Source: Bacillus sp. FJAT-29814 (GTDB lineage Bacteria; Bacillota; Bacilli; Bacillales; Cytobacillaceae). From it: a stretch of 64,000 nucleotides of DNA. The notes under the pieces were generated by a model that ran no database searches, was not told the DNA's origin, and worked only from the letters and a program-made list of their open reading frames with translations. Shown here in pieces: positions 1-9,053 of this stretch. The position numbers were made by a program, and so were the translations under genes. Every line of letters begins with the position of its first letter. Positions within the stretch are counted from its first letter, which is position 1. Location of the stretch: the NCBI RefSeq assembly GCF_001510715.1, contig NZ_LMTJ01000002.1, forward strand, positions 496,001 through 560,000, read 5' to 3'.

Positions 1-988
1 TTGGAGATTTAGCGCCAGATTTTTGAAGAATTTTCTCCCCAACGCGAATCATTGCCAGTACGGCAACTAAGTAACCAATCGACAGCATCCCTGATTGAAA
101 AGCGGTAAATCCACGTGCAACTTGAACATACGTATTGGCAACCACTAATGTACCAGCTACGGCATTTAATAAGAAGTTAGAGTAGGTTGCCCCTGCATAT
201 GGTTTATTTTTAAATAATGAAAAATCGATAAGAGCAATCGCATTATTTTTTTCAACTTTCACAAAAGTAATGATTCCGACAATTGTAATAGCAAGACAGA
301 TTAAAGTAAGTGTGCTTGTCCAGCCCCAGTCTGCTCCACGAGTAATGAACAGATTCAACGCCAGCATTGTTACGACCAAAATACCTAAACCCTTAACGTC
401 AAACTTAAAAGCACCTTTTGAGTTTGCTTTGCTTTCCGGTGTATCCTTAATCAGCCACATACCGAGAAGTGCAAAAATAATCGAAAAGATGAAAATCCAT
501 CTCCAGCCCATATAGGTGGCAATCGCACCGCCAGCGAATGAACAAACGCCAGAACCGCCCCATGATCCAATTGACCAGTAGCTCAGGGCGCGCTGACGCT
601 CGGCTCCTTCAAAATACTCTTTCATCAACGCGATCGTTGCCGGCATAATACATGCCGCAGAAAGTCCTTGAATGATACGGCCAATTATTAATAATGCCGC
701 CCCTTGTGCTAGTACAAGCATCAATGACCCAATAATGCTCAATACGAGCCCAATATACGTAATTTTTTTACGTCCCACTTTATCAGCCAATCCGCCAGCA
801 CCGACGATAAACATACCCGAAAATAATGAGGTTAAACTGATTGCAATATTAAGGGTTCCAAGTGAAACACCTAAGTCCGATTGCACGGCCGGAACGATGT
901 TGACCATGGCTTGCGCAAACAACCAGAATGTAATAACGCCAAATACAATACCTGTAATTAATTTATTTGTCCCTTTATATGTTTCCAT
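1..988 (-). CDS. MFS drug:H+ antiporter-like transporter (partial, C-terminus cut off)
   Basis: Reading the minus strand from the ATG at 986-988 gives an open frame to the window edge, about 329 residues of what is normally a 450-480 residue protein. An AGGAGGTAAC ribosome binding site sits just upstream. The N-terminal half shows hydrophobic helices, the MFS loop 2-3 motif GGLADKVGRKK, and GRIIQGLSAACIMPATIAL, a motif C-like stretch found in 14-helix DHA2 exporters of the QacA/LmrB type. It should sit in the membrane and export small molecules by proton antiport; the substrate cannot be read from sequence. The gene is separated from the AraC-type gene upstream by a terminator, so it is probably its own transcript. 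Confidence 0.88.
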   Translation of the reverse strand, partial: METYKGTNKLITGIVFGVITFWLFAQAMVNIVPAVQSDLGVSLGTLNIAISLTSLFSGMFIVGAGGLADKVGRKKITYIGLVLSIIGSLMLVLAQGAALLIIGRIIQGLSAACIMPATIALMKEYFEGAERQRALSYWSIGSWGGSGVCSFAGGAIATYMGWRWIFIFSIIFALLGMWLIKDTPESKANSKGAFKFDVKGLGILVVTMLALNLFITRGADWGWTSTLTLICLAITIVGIITFVKVEKNNAIALIDFSLFKNKPYAGATYSNFLLNAVAGTLVVANTYVQVARGFTAFQSGMLSIGYLVAVLAMIRVGEKILQKSGAKSP

Positions 989-1065
989 TTCCGTTACCTC
1001 CTAGATTGCAACATGTAATTTGCTATCTACTTTTTTTAACAACGCCCGCGGTATGTATTAATTAT

Positions 1066-1099
1066 AAAAAACGACCCCTTTAAAAAGGAGTCGTTTTTT
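1066..1099 (-). terminator. Rho-independent terminator of the AraC-type gene
   Basis: A near-perfect hairpin, AACGACCCCTTT / AAAGGAGTCGTT, is flanked by A and T runs. It lies about 90 nt beyond the stop codon of the minus-strand AraC-type gene and upstream of the MFS gene, so it should end the regulator transcript. Confidence 0.8.
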
Positions 1100-1188
1100 A
1101 ACCACTTCAGCTGACTAGGAAGGTAATATTATTTACTCAGAAACTTTTAGGGCAAAAATTTACCGTGTTTTTTTTACCATTGTCATTC

Positions 1189-3522
1189 TTATTTAAATTC
1201 TTTCCTCAATTCAAAAAAGTGAATGGCATTAATGGTTAAATAGGAATAAAATGACCAATCCCCGTCAATTTTTTCATCAAATACGTTTAGTAATGGTTGG
1301 CTGGAATGAGTGATGTAGTCAATAATCTCCTTGTCCAAGCCAAATTTGCTGTTATTTTCCCACCAATTCTTATACAAGGCACCGTTGTCTTTGTCAAAAA
1401 CATACTTCCGCACTTGATATTCCCCATTAGGGATCCCTTTAATCGTGACGCGTACTTCTTTCACCAATTTTTGTAAAAATGATTCTTCTATTGAAAAGTA
1501 CGGATTGACTATATTGTTATTCATTAATACAATCTGGTAACCAGTCTCATTTTCCATCATGATATGATACGCACCTTTTGAAACGACTTTTCCTTGCAGC
1601 CTGTTAAAAAAGGACATCGCATAGAAGGCTGGGCGTTTGCCATTAAAATAATGAAACAGCTCCATTCCTTCAAGGGGAATATTTCTTCCCTCTACATTTC
1701 TTTCATGAATTTCGGTATTGATCCAAAAACCAAGCGACTCGACTTCTTCCGCCACAGCAAGCGCATCATGCAAGATTAACGATCCGCGGAAAAACGTCCC
1801 GTTCGTATAACGGGTATTTCCGGAAAAAGAACTCCAGTTCATTAAATGAATCGGTTTTTCGATCGAATGGCTTTTTAAGTAGTGGGTCAATTTATGCGTT
1901 TTTTCCTTAATAAAATCTTTTGCCAATACATAATTTTCATCGATGTCGTATTTGTAATCCACAATTTCATTTGGGCTTGCCTGAAACGCAATGAAATCAA
2001 TGTGCTCCGGTTGTTTTAAAATCCATTTATGCGCTTCATCCGTGGCTCCTGTTTGAAAAGAAAATGGCAAAAATACTCCCATCCTTATAGAAGGAACTAG
2101 TTTTTTCATCAATTGGTATAATGCTGCATAAAATTGTTCTACTTGACTGCTTTCTAAAGCATCTTCATCCGTCAGGTAGATAAAATACCAGGAGCCAACA
2201 TAATGTTCACCGAACATTTGCACACAGTGTCTGATAAAATGCTCGAGTACTTGAAAGTATGACTCATGATCAGTTTTTCTATATGTAATTTGGATAAATA
2301 AAGATAGGTTATGTGTCTTTAAAAAATCGATGACATCATCCGAGTTATAATAAGGAGAGGTTGTCGGAATCAATTCATCCGTTTCTACAGCCGGAGATAT
2401 CGTCCTTCCCCTTAGTAATTTATTGATACTGATATATTTTATATTTAATCCTTTTTTCGCTAATAGCACTTGCTTGCGTATATTTTCTCGTTGTAATTCC
2501 CTCAATTCGCCAATCGTTAATATATTGTCTGGATGAGTAAATTTTTTACGAGGTGCAGAAGCTAAATCAATTGTTAGTTCTTCGAAATAGGTCTCTGTAT
2601 TACTATAGGTTGCCGGATGGTCTTCCTCTGAAAGGAGTTCACCTAATTTCAACATCAGTTCAGGAGAATTCAGGAAGGCGCCTCTATCCTCCAACTGGTA
2701 ATACTTAACCAAATTCACTTGTTCTTTTGCGTGCTTTTCCCGAAACGTATGGGGTGTCTCCCCATACACCTCTTTGAATAATGTGGAAAATGATTTGGTA
2801 TTGGGAAAGCCATTTTTCATGGAAATATAGGTAATCGAATCCTTGGTATATTGCAAATCCTTCACACTGTGCTCCAAGCGGACATTCATGACATAACGGC
2901 TAAAACCAATTCCAAATTGCTGTTTGAAATACCGCGAAAAATAGCTGGGCGAAAGATAAAAATGTTTCGCGACATCCTCTAAGGTGATCGGCTCGTCAAA
3001 ATGCTGATTGACATAGGAAATCATCTCCTGCGATCGCTGGTCATTCGAATCGATGTGATTCCATTCCGGTCTGGTTCCCTTAAATCGCTGAATCAAGGTA
3101 AGCAAAATTTTGCATGTTAAGATATGTACCTCAAGCTGACTGCCTTCCTCCTTTCTGCAATAGGCAAGCAGCAGTTCAGAGAGGAATTTGCGCATCTGGG
3201 CCATAATTGTTTCTTTCCCGCGGTCCATTTGCTGGGAATATAAATGAAAATGATAGTGACGATATTCCTTATAATAGTCAGAAATAAACGAATCTGGAAT
3301 CCCTAATGATAACACGGTGTTATTTTTGACAGCCTTCACTTGATACAATTCATTTCGGTTGATTACAAGCAAATCATTTTCTTTTAAGTGAAAAAATCCA
3401 TAATCGGTTTCAACGATAATTTCACCGTCGAGTACCAGGAGAATTTTGATTCCCTGGTAAATCCGCGATGATAAAAATTCTATATTTTGCAATAGCAATT
3501 GGAAACTCCCTGCATGATCCAT
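1189..3522 (-). CDS. AraC-family regulator fused to a GH39-like (beta-xylosidase-type) domain
   Basis: This 777-residue protein has three parts. Residues 1 to about 130 form a cupin-like sensor (GEIIVETDYGFFHLKENDLL). Residues of about 165-265 are an AraC double helix-turn-helix, with the typical LSPSYFSRYFKQQFGIGF recognition segment and a second HTH ending near YGETPHTFREKH. From about 340 to the end is a region resembling the glycoside hydrolase family 39 TIM barrel, with stretches such as GSWYFIYLTDEDAL and HLMNWSSFSGNTRYTNGTFF. The fusion is known in Firmicutes, where the barrel probably serves as a sugar sensor rather than an enzyme; that role is inferred. A target operon is not evident next door. 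The ribosome binding site before this ATG is weak (GAGTGG), so the start is uncertain. Confidence 0.85.
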   Translation of the reverse strand: MDHAGSFQLLLQNIEFLSSRIYQGIKILLVLDGEIIVETDYGFFHLKENDLLVINRNELYQVKAVKNNTVLSLGIPDSFISDYYKEYRHYHFHLYSQQMDRGKETIMAQMRKFLSELLLAYCRKEEGSQLEVHILTCKILLTLIQRFKGTRPEWNHIDSNDQRSQEMISYVNQHFDEPITLEDVAKHFYLSPSYFSRYFKQQFGIGFSRYVMNVRLEHSVKDLQYTKDSITYISMKNGFPNTKSFSTLFKEVYGETPHTFREKHAKEQVNLVKYYQLEDRGAFLNSPELMLKLGELLSEEDHPATYSNTETYFEELTIDLASAPRKKFTHPDNILTIGELRELQRENIRKQVLLAKKGLNIKYISINKLLRGRTISPAVETDELIPTTSPYYNSDDVIDFLKTHNLSLFIQITYRKTDHESYFQVLEHFIRHCVQMFGEHYVGSWYFIYLTDEDALESSQVEQFYAALYQLMKKLVPSIRMGVFLPFSFQTGATDEAHKWILKQPEHIDFIAFQASPNEIVDYKYDIDENYVLAKDFIKEKTHKLTHYLKSHSIEKPIHLMNWSSFSGNTRYTNGTFFRGSLILHDALAVAEEVESLGFWINTEIHERNVEGRNIPLEGMELFHYFNGKRPAFYAMSFFNRLQGKVVSKGAYHIMMENETGYQIVLMNNNIVNPYFSIEESFLQKLVKEVRVTIKGIPNGEYQVRKYVFDKDNGALYKNWWENNSKFGLDKEIIDYITHSSQPLLNVFDEKIDGDWSFYSYLTINAIHFFELRKEFK

Positions 3523-3623
3523 TTGTTACCACTCTTTCTCATCTTTCATCATACATATAGGATAACCTTAATCTCAATTCATTACTAACAGGCCGCTGAA
3601 AGGTCAGTGGCCTGCATACATGG

Positions 3624-4277
3624 TTAAATGGTCGTTTTCCGGTTTAAAGCTTGTTTTTGTCTTGGAAAAATGAAAGTAAACAGCTGCCTTGCAATTAAAT
3701 ACAGCACAGTTGCCAGGGGAATGGCATATAAATCAATCCAAAAGCCTTCCTGATACTGGTCCGGATTTTTCATGAGGGTGAAGGTCTGGAAAACGGCAAT
3801 CACAAGGGCAGGCGGTAAAAAGACAAGCCATGGATTGGCCAGCCATCTCCAGTTGACCAGGTCTAGTATCGCTTCATAAATCCCTTCAATTCCTGCCCCT
3901 ATAAAAAAGAGGATCCCAAATAACATAAGAACACTTTCCAAAGGAACAGGATTGTCAAATTCCGGGTGATAATATTCTGACAATGAATAGGAGATGAAAG
4001 CTAGGCCCGCCGTAACAAAGACAACATTCCATAGGAATCGTGCCAGTTTATAAAACGGGAAAATCGCCTTTTTCATTTCCCAATTGATTTTATCTTCATG
4101 GCCGAAGGCCCTGATTGCCTGCCGGATGGCTTCATCTTCCGGGAGCCCTTTAATCATCAGCTCCTTCACATGCTCCTCCAAGTGAACGGAAAGCTCTTCC
4201 TGAAAATCCCCTCTCTCCTCATCGGACATCGGCAAATCGGCGACGATCTTTTCTATATACTGTTCCAATTTTTTCAT
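3624..4277 (-). CDS. HAAS/permease-prefix-domain membrane protein
   Basis: This is a 217-residue protein. The first 65 residues form a soluble helical HAAS/permease-prefix domain (IVADLPMSDEERGDFQEEL followed by GLPEDEAIRQAIRAFG), the part that in this family partners with PadR-regulated membrane signalling. Four hydrophobic segments follow (about 80-100, 110-130, 150-170 and 180-205). The ATG overlaps the stop of the PadR gene by 4 nt, so translation is coupled. In related loci the pair controls envelope or transport genes; no such target lies next to it here. The product is an integral membrane protein of unknown biochemical function. Confidence 0.8.
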   Translation of the reverse strand: MKKLEQYIEKIVADLPMSDEERGDFQEELSVHLEEHVKELMIKGLPEDEAIRQAIRAFGHEDKINWEMKKAIFPFYKLARFLWNVVFVTAGLAFISYSLSEYYHPEFDNPVPLESVLMLFGILFFIGAGIEGIYEAILDLVNWRWLANPWLVFLPPALVIAVFQTFTLMKNPDQYQEGFWIDLYAIPLATVLYLIARQLFTFIFPRQKQALNRKTTI

Positions 4278-4600
4278 GAAAGCCCCTCCAGCGTTTTGTC
4301 GATTAATTGATCAATTTGTTTCCAGCTGCGAAGCTTATCGGCCAGCAACTTACGACCGGTATCCGTGATGGTATAGTACTTTCGTCTGCTCCCGTCCAGC
4401 CCCTCCTGCCAATAGGACTCCACACATTCCTTTGTTTCCAATCGCTTTAGGGCCGGGTAAAGGGTACCCTCATTCATATGGTAGGCATCATCGCTCAGCG
4501 CCCGCAGTTTCTTGGTCATTTCGTACCCATAACAATCCTGTTCCACCAACAAAGACAGCAATAATATCTCAATACTTCCTTTTAATAGCTCCCTATCCAT
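4274..4600 (-). CDS. PadR-family transcriptional regulator
   Basis: This 108-residue protein is a compact PadR winged-helix repressor: LLKGSIEILLLSLL, YGYEMTKKL, NEGTLYPALKRLE and a wing at GSRRKYYTIT. The start was placed at 4600 because GGAGGAAT sits 7 nt upstream; a longer frame to 4690 has no ribosome binding site. It is translationally coupled to the HAAS membrane protein downstream, the classical PadR/HAAS arrangement. It probably represses its own operon through the palindromic sites just upstream. The inducing ligand is unknown. Confidence 0.9.
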   Translation of the reverse strand: MDRELLKGSIEILLLSLLVEQDCYGYEMTKKLRALSDDAYHMNEGTLYPALKRLETKECVESYWQEGLDGSRRKYYTITDTGRKLLADKLRSWKQIDQLIDKTLEGLS

Positions 4601-4624
4601 ATGGATTCCTCCAGTTTTTTCTAG

Positions 4625-4661
4625 TACCATTGTATAACAAGGTACATTGTTAGGCAATGTA
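4625..4661 (-). promoter_or_regulatory. Probable PadR operator (two adjacent dyads)
   Basis: TACATTG-5 nt-CAATGTA (4643-4661) is a perfect inverted repeat. An imperfect dyad TACCATTGT / ACAAGGTA (4625-4644) overlaps it. Both lie 25-60 nt upstream of the PadR start, and PadR regulators typically bind ATGT/ACAT-bearing dyads, so autoregulation is likely. Confidence 0.55.
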
Positions 4662-4774
4662 TACGATGAAAAAATTATAGATGCTTGCAAAAGTACAGAA
4701 GTCTAGAATCAGCAAACTAACCTCCCTTGCATGAAATGGGTCTATTATTGTCGGAAGTTTTTTCCTGAAAATGG

Positions 4775-4832
4775 TTGCAAATGATAAAAATGTGGATATA
4801 ATAATTGATATATAACACACGATATGTATCAA
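4775..4832 (+). promoter_or_regulatory. SigA-type promoter and operator of the TetR-SDR operon
   Basis: TTGCAA (4775-4780) and TATAAT (4797-4802) are separated by 16 nt, a good housekeeping promoter. Directly downstream lies an imperfect dyad, TTGATATATA / TATGTATCAA (4805-4832), overlapping the expected transcription start, which is where a TetR repressor would block initiation of its own operon. Confidence 0.55.
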
Positions 4833-4860
4833 CTGAATTCTATTACTAAAGGAGTACAAT

Positions 4861-5466
4861 ATGGCACCTAAGTCAAAGTTCAATAAAGACCAAATCATTG
4901 AAGTTGCGTTTGAAATCGCCAGAACAGAAGGGATTGGTGGCATTACGATCCGAAAGGTGGCTGATAAGCTGGGGAGCTCCATCGCTCCAATCTATGTAAA
5001 TTTTAAAGATGTTGATGAATTGATTCAGGAAGTGGTTAATAAGACCTTTGAAGTGAACAGACAACTGATAAAGGAGCAAAATACAGGCTATCCGTTTCGT
5101 GACATAGGAGCCGCCAGTCTCAAATTTGCCAAGGAGTATAGCGCCCTGTTTCGCGACCTTGTAATCAAGCAAAATGATTACATCAATAATCTGGAGCAGG
5201 ATGAGGATATGCTTGTAGAAATGATGAAACAAGATCCTACTCTCGAGAGCTTTTCCGATGAAGAACTCAGAACCATCTTATTAAAAATGAGAATTTTTCA
5301 GATAGGTCTTTCCATTATGGTGGCAAATGAATTGCTTCCGGACGATTTTGACGAGGGAAAAATGATGCATATGCTAGGCAGCACCGCCAGTGATATCATT
5401 ACCGCAGCCCATATGCGGAAAGGAAAAAATGCGAGTAAAGAACAGGAGGATCAAAATGAACGATAG
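4861..5466 (+). CDS. TetR/AcrR-family transcriptional regulator
   Basis: The 201-residue protein has the TetR DNA-binding head at residues 8-55 (IIEVAFEIARTEGIGGITIR, then VADKLGSSIAPIYVNFKDVDEL), followed by a helical ligand-binding body with no recognisable ligand class. AAAGGAG lies 7 nt before the ATG. The downstream short-chain dehydrogenase begins 11 nt before its stop, so the two are cotranscribed and coupled. It probably represses this small operon through the dyad overlapping the promoter at 4805-4832. Confidence 0.88.
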   Translation: MAPKSKFNKDQIIEVAFEIARTEGIGGITIRKVADKLGSSIAPIYVNFKDVDELIQEVVNKTFEVNRQLIKEQNTGYPFRDIGAASLKFAKEYSALFRDLVIKQNDYINNLEQDEDMLVEMMKQDPTLESFSDEELRTILLKMRIFQIGLSIMVANELLPDDFDEGKMMHMLGSTASDIITAAHMRKGKNASKEQEDQNER

Positions 5467-6397
5467 GATTGTGATTATTACAGGTGCAAATTCGGGGATT
5501 GGAAAAGCAGCCGCACTAAAATTTGCGGCTGAAGGCTATCGAGTGGTCATGGCCTGCCGTAATATAAAGATTAGTGCACCCGTACAAAAAGAAATCATAG
5601 AAATGACCAAAAATACAAATGTAGATTTGATGGAGATTGATGTTTCTTCTTTTGACTCTATTTGTACATTTTCCACAGCATTTAAGGCGAAATATCCGCA
5701 CCTAGACATCCTCATCAATAACGCCGCCTATTTAAATCACGGAGAGAAAGAGTATAAGCTAAGTCCCGAGCATATCGAATTATCGTTCGCTACAAACACT
5801 TTCGGCCCTTTTTTGTTGACCCTATTATTGGCTGACCATCTCGAAAAATCTCAAGACCCGAGAGTCCTCAATGCTTGCACGACAAATATTAAAAATTTCT
5901 TTGACCCAAAAAGGAAAATTGAGTTCGATAATTTACGCGGGGAATTGCGCGAGACAAGGCCTTACAGCGTATATAAAATGTACGGTGACTCGAAAATGGC
6001 GCTGCTGATGCTAACCTTTAAACAGGCCGAAGAATTTAAAAGCAGAGGAATCAAAGTCAATGCGATTCAAATAAATCGTGTAAAACTATCAAAAGAGACG
6101 ATTCAAAAGATGCACTCGATTTGGAGGGTGTTTGCTCGGTTACAAAATCTCACGAATCCGCAGCCATCAGGCATGGCTAATAACTATTTTCACATTTGCA
6201 CCTCGGATGAATTTAAAAATCTAACTGGCCAGCTGATTAACCATAAAAGAGAGATTATTGAGCCATCAACGGCCGAAACGGGCTTGGCACAATTAAAAAA
6301 TATATTCGGTAACAAGACATACCCTAGCTATGCGACAAATCCTCAAAACGTTGAACAAGTATGGAAGTTGAGTACCACGCTCACCGAAAACTTCTAA
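5456..6397 (+). CDS. Short-chain dehydrogenase/reductase (SDR) family oxidoreductase
   Basis: This 313-residue Rossmann enzyme has the NAD(P)-binding TGANSGIG at the N-terminus, NNAA in the middle and a YGDSK catalytic YxxxK. The usual catalytic Ser region reads NACTTN, so Ser is replaced by Thr or Cys, which may affect activity. The length fits the retinol-dehydrogenase-like extended SDRs. The ATG at 5456 was chosen for AGGAGGA 7 nt upstream, even though it overlaps the TetR gene. It probably reduces or oxidises a hydrophobic carbonyl compound sensed by the TetR partner; the substrate is unknown. Confidence 0.88.
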   Translation: MNDRIVIITGANSGIGKAAALKFAAEGYRVVMACRNIKISAPVQKEIIEMTKNTNVDLMEIDVSSFDSICTFSTAFKAKYPHLDILINNAAYLNHGEKEYKLSPEHIELSFATNTFGPFLLTLLLADHLEKSQDPRVLNACTTNIKNFFDPKRKIEFDNLRGELRETRPYSVYKMYGDSKMALLMLTFKQAEEFKSRGIKVNAIQINRVKLSKETIQKMHSIWRVFARLQNLTNPQPSGMANNYFHICTSDEFKNLTGQLINHKREIIEPSTAETGLAQLKNIFGNKTYPSYATNPQNVEQVWKLSTTLTENF

Positions 6398-6403
6398 TTT
6401 TCC

Positions 6404-6439
6404 CATAAAGCACGGGGGCACTTGCCCCCCTGCTTTATG
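6404..6439. terminator. Bidirectional terminator between SDR and UvrA-like genes
   Basis: CATAAAGCACGGGGGCA is followed, after a very short loop, by TGCCCCCCTGCTTTATG, giving a long GC-rich stem between the convergent stop codons. Confidence 0.85.
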
Positions 6440-6451
6440 TAACATACCCGC

Positions 6452-8692
6452 TTACATATATTTCGCTGTAACTGACCTTTCACATTCCATGATCCCCGCT
6501 GGAGGCCCTTGGTACAAAATTTCACCGCCGCCAGTCCCTCCATCTGGGCCCAAATCGATCATCCAATCACTAGCGCGAATCACGTCCAGGTGATGTTCAA
6601 TGACAACGACCGTATTGCCTTTCTCCACCAGCTTATCAATAATGCTCAAAATATTGGAGACATCTGACATGTGCAATCCGGTGGTCGGTTCATCCAGAAT
6701 ATAGATGTTCCCCTTCTTATTCAATTCCTTTGCCAGCTTCAACCGCTGACATTCACCACCGGATAACGTGTTCAATGGTTGTCCTAATGACAGATACCCA
6801 AGTCCGACTGTCTCCAGGCTTTTCAGCTTGCTTCGGATATCTTTTGCTTCAAAAAATTCCACGGCTTCCGCGATCGTCATTTCCATGATATCTACTATAT
6901 TTTTTCCTTTATATAAGTAATGGAGCACATCCTGTTTATACCGTCTGCCCAGGCATTCGCTGCATTCCACTTCCATTTCATCCATGAAGGACAAATTGAG
7001 TTTCACCGTTCCCGTTCCCCCGCATGTTTCACAGCCTCCAATCGAATTATAGCTAAATAACCCGCTGTCAACACCGTTTGCATCGGAAAAAGCTTTCCGT
7101 ATGGAATTCATAATGCCAGTAAAAGTCGCCGGATTGGAACGGATATTGGCGTGCACCGCACTTTGGTCAATGGTGATGGCCTCCGGAAAATCCTTGGCAA
7201 AAACTTCATTCACCAAGGTGCTTTTCCCAGATCCCGCTACTCCTGTAACAGCCGTAAACACCCCTATTGGCACACGAAGACTGATGTTTTTTAAATTATG
7301 TAAACTGCTTTTTCGGCTTTCAAGAAACTCGGAAACCGGCCTTGGTTTTGGATTGATTTCTGTCTTTCGGTTTAAGTAGTTGGCTGTAAGGGTATCAGAA
7401 GACAAAAATTCCTGGTGACTGCCGCTAAACATAATTTCCCCTCCGCCTGACCCCGCAAATGGCCCGACATCAACAATATAATCGGCGATTTGAATGACGT
7501 CTGGGTCATGCTCTACCACTAAAACGGTATTTCCCTTATCACGCAGTTTGACAAGCAATTCATTTAACCGGTACACATCACGCGGGTGAAGACCAGTGCT
7601 TGGCTCATCAAATATATACATTAACCCCGTTAAGGTACTAGACAAATATTTCACCATCTTGACCCGTTGGGATTCACCGCCTGACAAAGTAGGGGTTTCC
7701 CTTGTCAAGGTCATATAGCTCAAGCCAATCTCACAAAGATTTTTCAAGCGTTCCATAATGCCGTCCACAATTGGTTTCGAGTTTTTATCAGCAATCTGCG
7801 GAAGCACCTCAATTAAGTCGTCCAACTGCATGGATGTAAGGTCATGTATCGAATAACCGTTAATTTTGGAAGACAATACTTTCTCATTGTACCGTGTCCC
7901 GCCGCAGGCCGGGCATGTGCCAGTGGTTGCATAATTCTTCAGTTTCTTCTCGGTTTCTTTCGTTGTCTCTTTGTCCCTTTTCACATTCTGGCGCATAAAT
8001 TTTACAGCCAATCCTTCGTAAGTTGTATTTAAATCGTTATTCATGTAACTTACGACTACTTTTTGCGGTTCTGCGTAGACCAGCTTTTCAAATTCTTCTG
8101 GTGTATAATCTTTTATTTTTTTATCTTTATCAAAGAAACCAGATTCGGCGTAAGCTTTCCACTGCCATGAACCCGGTGCAAAGCCTGGAAGCAAAATGGC
8201 TCCTTCATTTAACGATTTCTCCATATCCAGGGCAGCATTTATGTTTAACGTAATCGTTCTGCCAATCCCCTCACACTGCGGGCACATGCCGGCAGGATCA
8301 TTGAAAGAATAGGCATTTCCGTATCCGAGATGGGGTTCGGCAAACCGCGAAAACAACAGCCGCAGCAAGGGATTAATGTCTGTAACCGTTCCAAGTGTAG
8401 ACCGGGCATTTCCGCCAAGCCGCTTTTGATCCACTACAACAGCGGTAGACAGATTTCTGATTTCATCTGCTTCCGGCCTGCTGTACCGCGGCAGAAACAG
8501 ACGGGTAAAACTGCTGTAAGTTTCGTTTAATTGGCGTCCTGCTTCTTGGGCGATGGAATCGAATACAATCGAGGACTTTCCTGATCCGGACACACCGGTA
8601 AAAATCGTGATTTTCCCTTTTGGAATTTGTAAATTGATATTCTTCAAATTGTTTTCCCTGGCGTTGATCAGTTCTATGTATTCCTGAATCAT
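6452..8692 (-). CDS. UvrA-like ABC protein lacking the UvrB-binding domain
   Basis: The protein is 746 residues, against about 940-960 for canonical UvrA. It has two ABC ATPase modules: Walker A GVSGSGKS at 33-40 and GVAGSGKS in the second half, with signatures LSGGESQRVKM and LSGGECQRLKL. Zinc-type cysteine pairs occur at CPQC, CPAC, CETC and CSEC. After the first Walker region the sequence runs directly into the FNDP-GMCPQC segment, so the UvrB-binding insertion is absent. Short UvrA paralogues of this kind are linked with resistance to DNA-binding drugs rather than with nucleotide excision repair; that role is inferred. The start is the ATG at 8692, which has AAGGAG 8 nt upstream; a GTG at 8701 lacks proper spacing. 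Confidence 0.88.
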   Translation of the reverse strand: MIQEYIELINARENNLKNINLQIPKGKITIFTGVSGSGKSSIVFDSIAQEAGRQLNETYSSFTRLFLPRYSRPEADEIRNLSTAVVVDQKRLGGNARSTLGTVTDINPLLRLLFSRFAEPHLGYGNAYSFNDPAGMCPQCEGIGRTITLNINAALDMEKSLNEGAILLPGFAPGSWQWKAYAESGFFDKDKKIKDYTPEEFEKLVYAEPQKVVVSYMNNDLNTTYEGLAVKFMRQNVKRDKETTKETEKKLKNYATTGTCPACGGTRYNEKVLSSKINGYSIHDLTSMQLDDLIEVLPQIADKNSKPIVDGIMERLKNLCEIGLSYMTLTRETPTLSGGESQRVKMVKYLSSTLTGLMYIFDEPSTGLHPRDVYRLNELLVKLRDKGNTVLVVEHDPDVIQIADYIVDVGPFAGSGGGEIMFSGSHQEFLSSDTLTANYLNRKTEINPKPRPVSEFLESRKSSLHNLKNISLRVPIGVFTAVTGVAGSGKSTLVNEVFAKDFPEAITIDQSAVHANIRSNPATFTGIMNSIRKAFSDANGVDSGLFSYNSIGGCETCGGTGTVKLNLSFMDEMEVECSECLGRRYKQDVLHYLYKGKNIVDIMEMTIAEAVEFFEAKDIRSKLKSLETVGLGYLSLGQPLNTLSGGECQRLKLAKELNKKGNIYILDEPTTGLHMSDVSNILSIIDKLVEKGNTVVVIEHHLDVIRASDWMIDLGPDGGTGGGEILYQGPPAGIMECERSVTAKYM

Positions 8693-8754
8693 CCTATCCA
8701 CTCCTTGGCAGTTGCTTGATTTTGCGACTTTATTAAAGCCAGAACTTAGATTAA

Positions 8755-8783
8755 AAAAACTTGGTGTAATTAACCAAGTTTTT
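8755..8783 (-). terminator. Terminator overlapping the stop of the 78-residue membrane-protein gene
   Basis: AAAAACTTGGT / ACCAAGTTTTT forms a stem with a 7-nt loop and a T run on the minus strand. The upstream arm contains the last sense codons of the small gene, so the stop codon lies inside the hairpin loop. Confidence 0.75.
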
Positions 8784-9006
8784 GTTGATGCTTGTAGAAA
8801 TAAATTTTTTCTGCAATAAAACTAATAATCAGACCATAAATGAATGGTAACATTGAACCGGACTTAACATAGAAACCATTTGCATGATCCGTATATTCGA
8901 ATTGCCACATAAGCAGTGGAATGGTAAACATGTGTCCAATGAAATATAGTAGCGTCGTTGTCAGTACAAATGACCCAAAAGCGACTCCGAAACGATTTCG
9001 TTTCAT
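8770..9006 (-). CDS. Small membrane protein, function unknown
   Basis: This 78-residue protein has a basic N-terminus (MKRNRFG) and two hydrophobic segments (about 8-35 and 53-68) separated by a short polar loop. I do not recognise a family. It is followed by its own terminator, and the frameshifted two-helix gene lies 47 nt upstream on the same strand, so the pair probably formed a small membrane-protein operon. AGGAGTG precedes the ATG. Confidence 0.6.
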   Translation of the reverse strand: MKRNRFGVAFGSFVLTTTLLYFIGHMFTIPLLMWQFEYTDHANGFYVKSGSMLPFIYGLIISFIAEKIYFYKHQQKLG

Positions 9007-9053
9007 TACATCACACTCCTACGTTATTCATTATAGCCGTTTTTCCAAAAATT

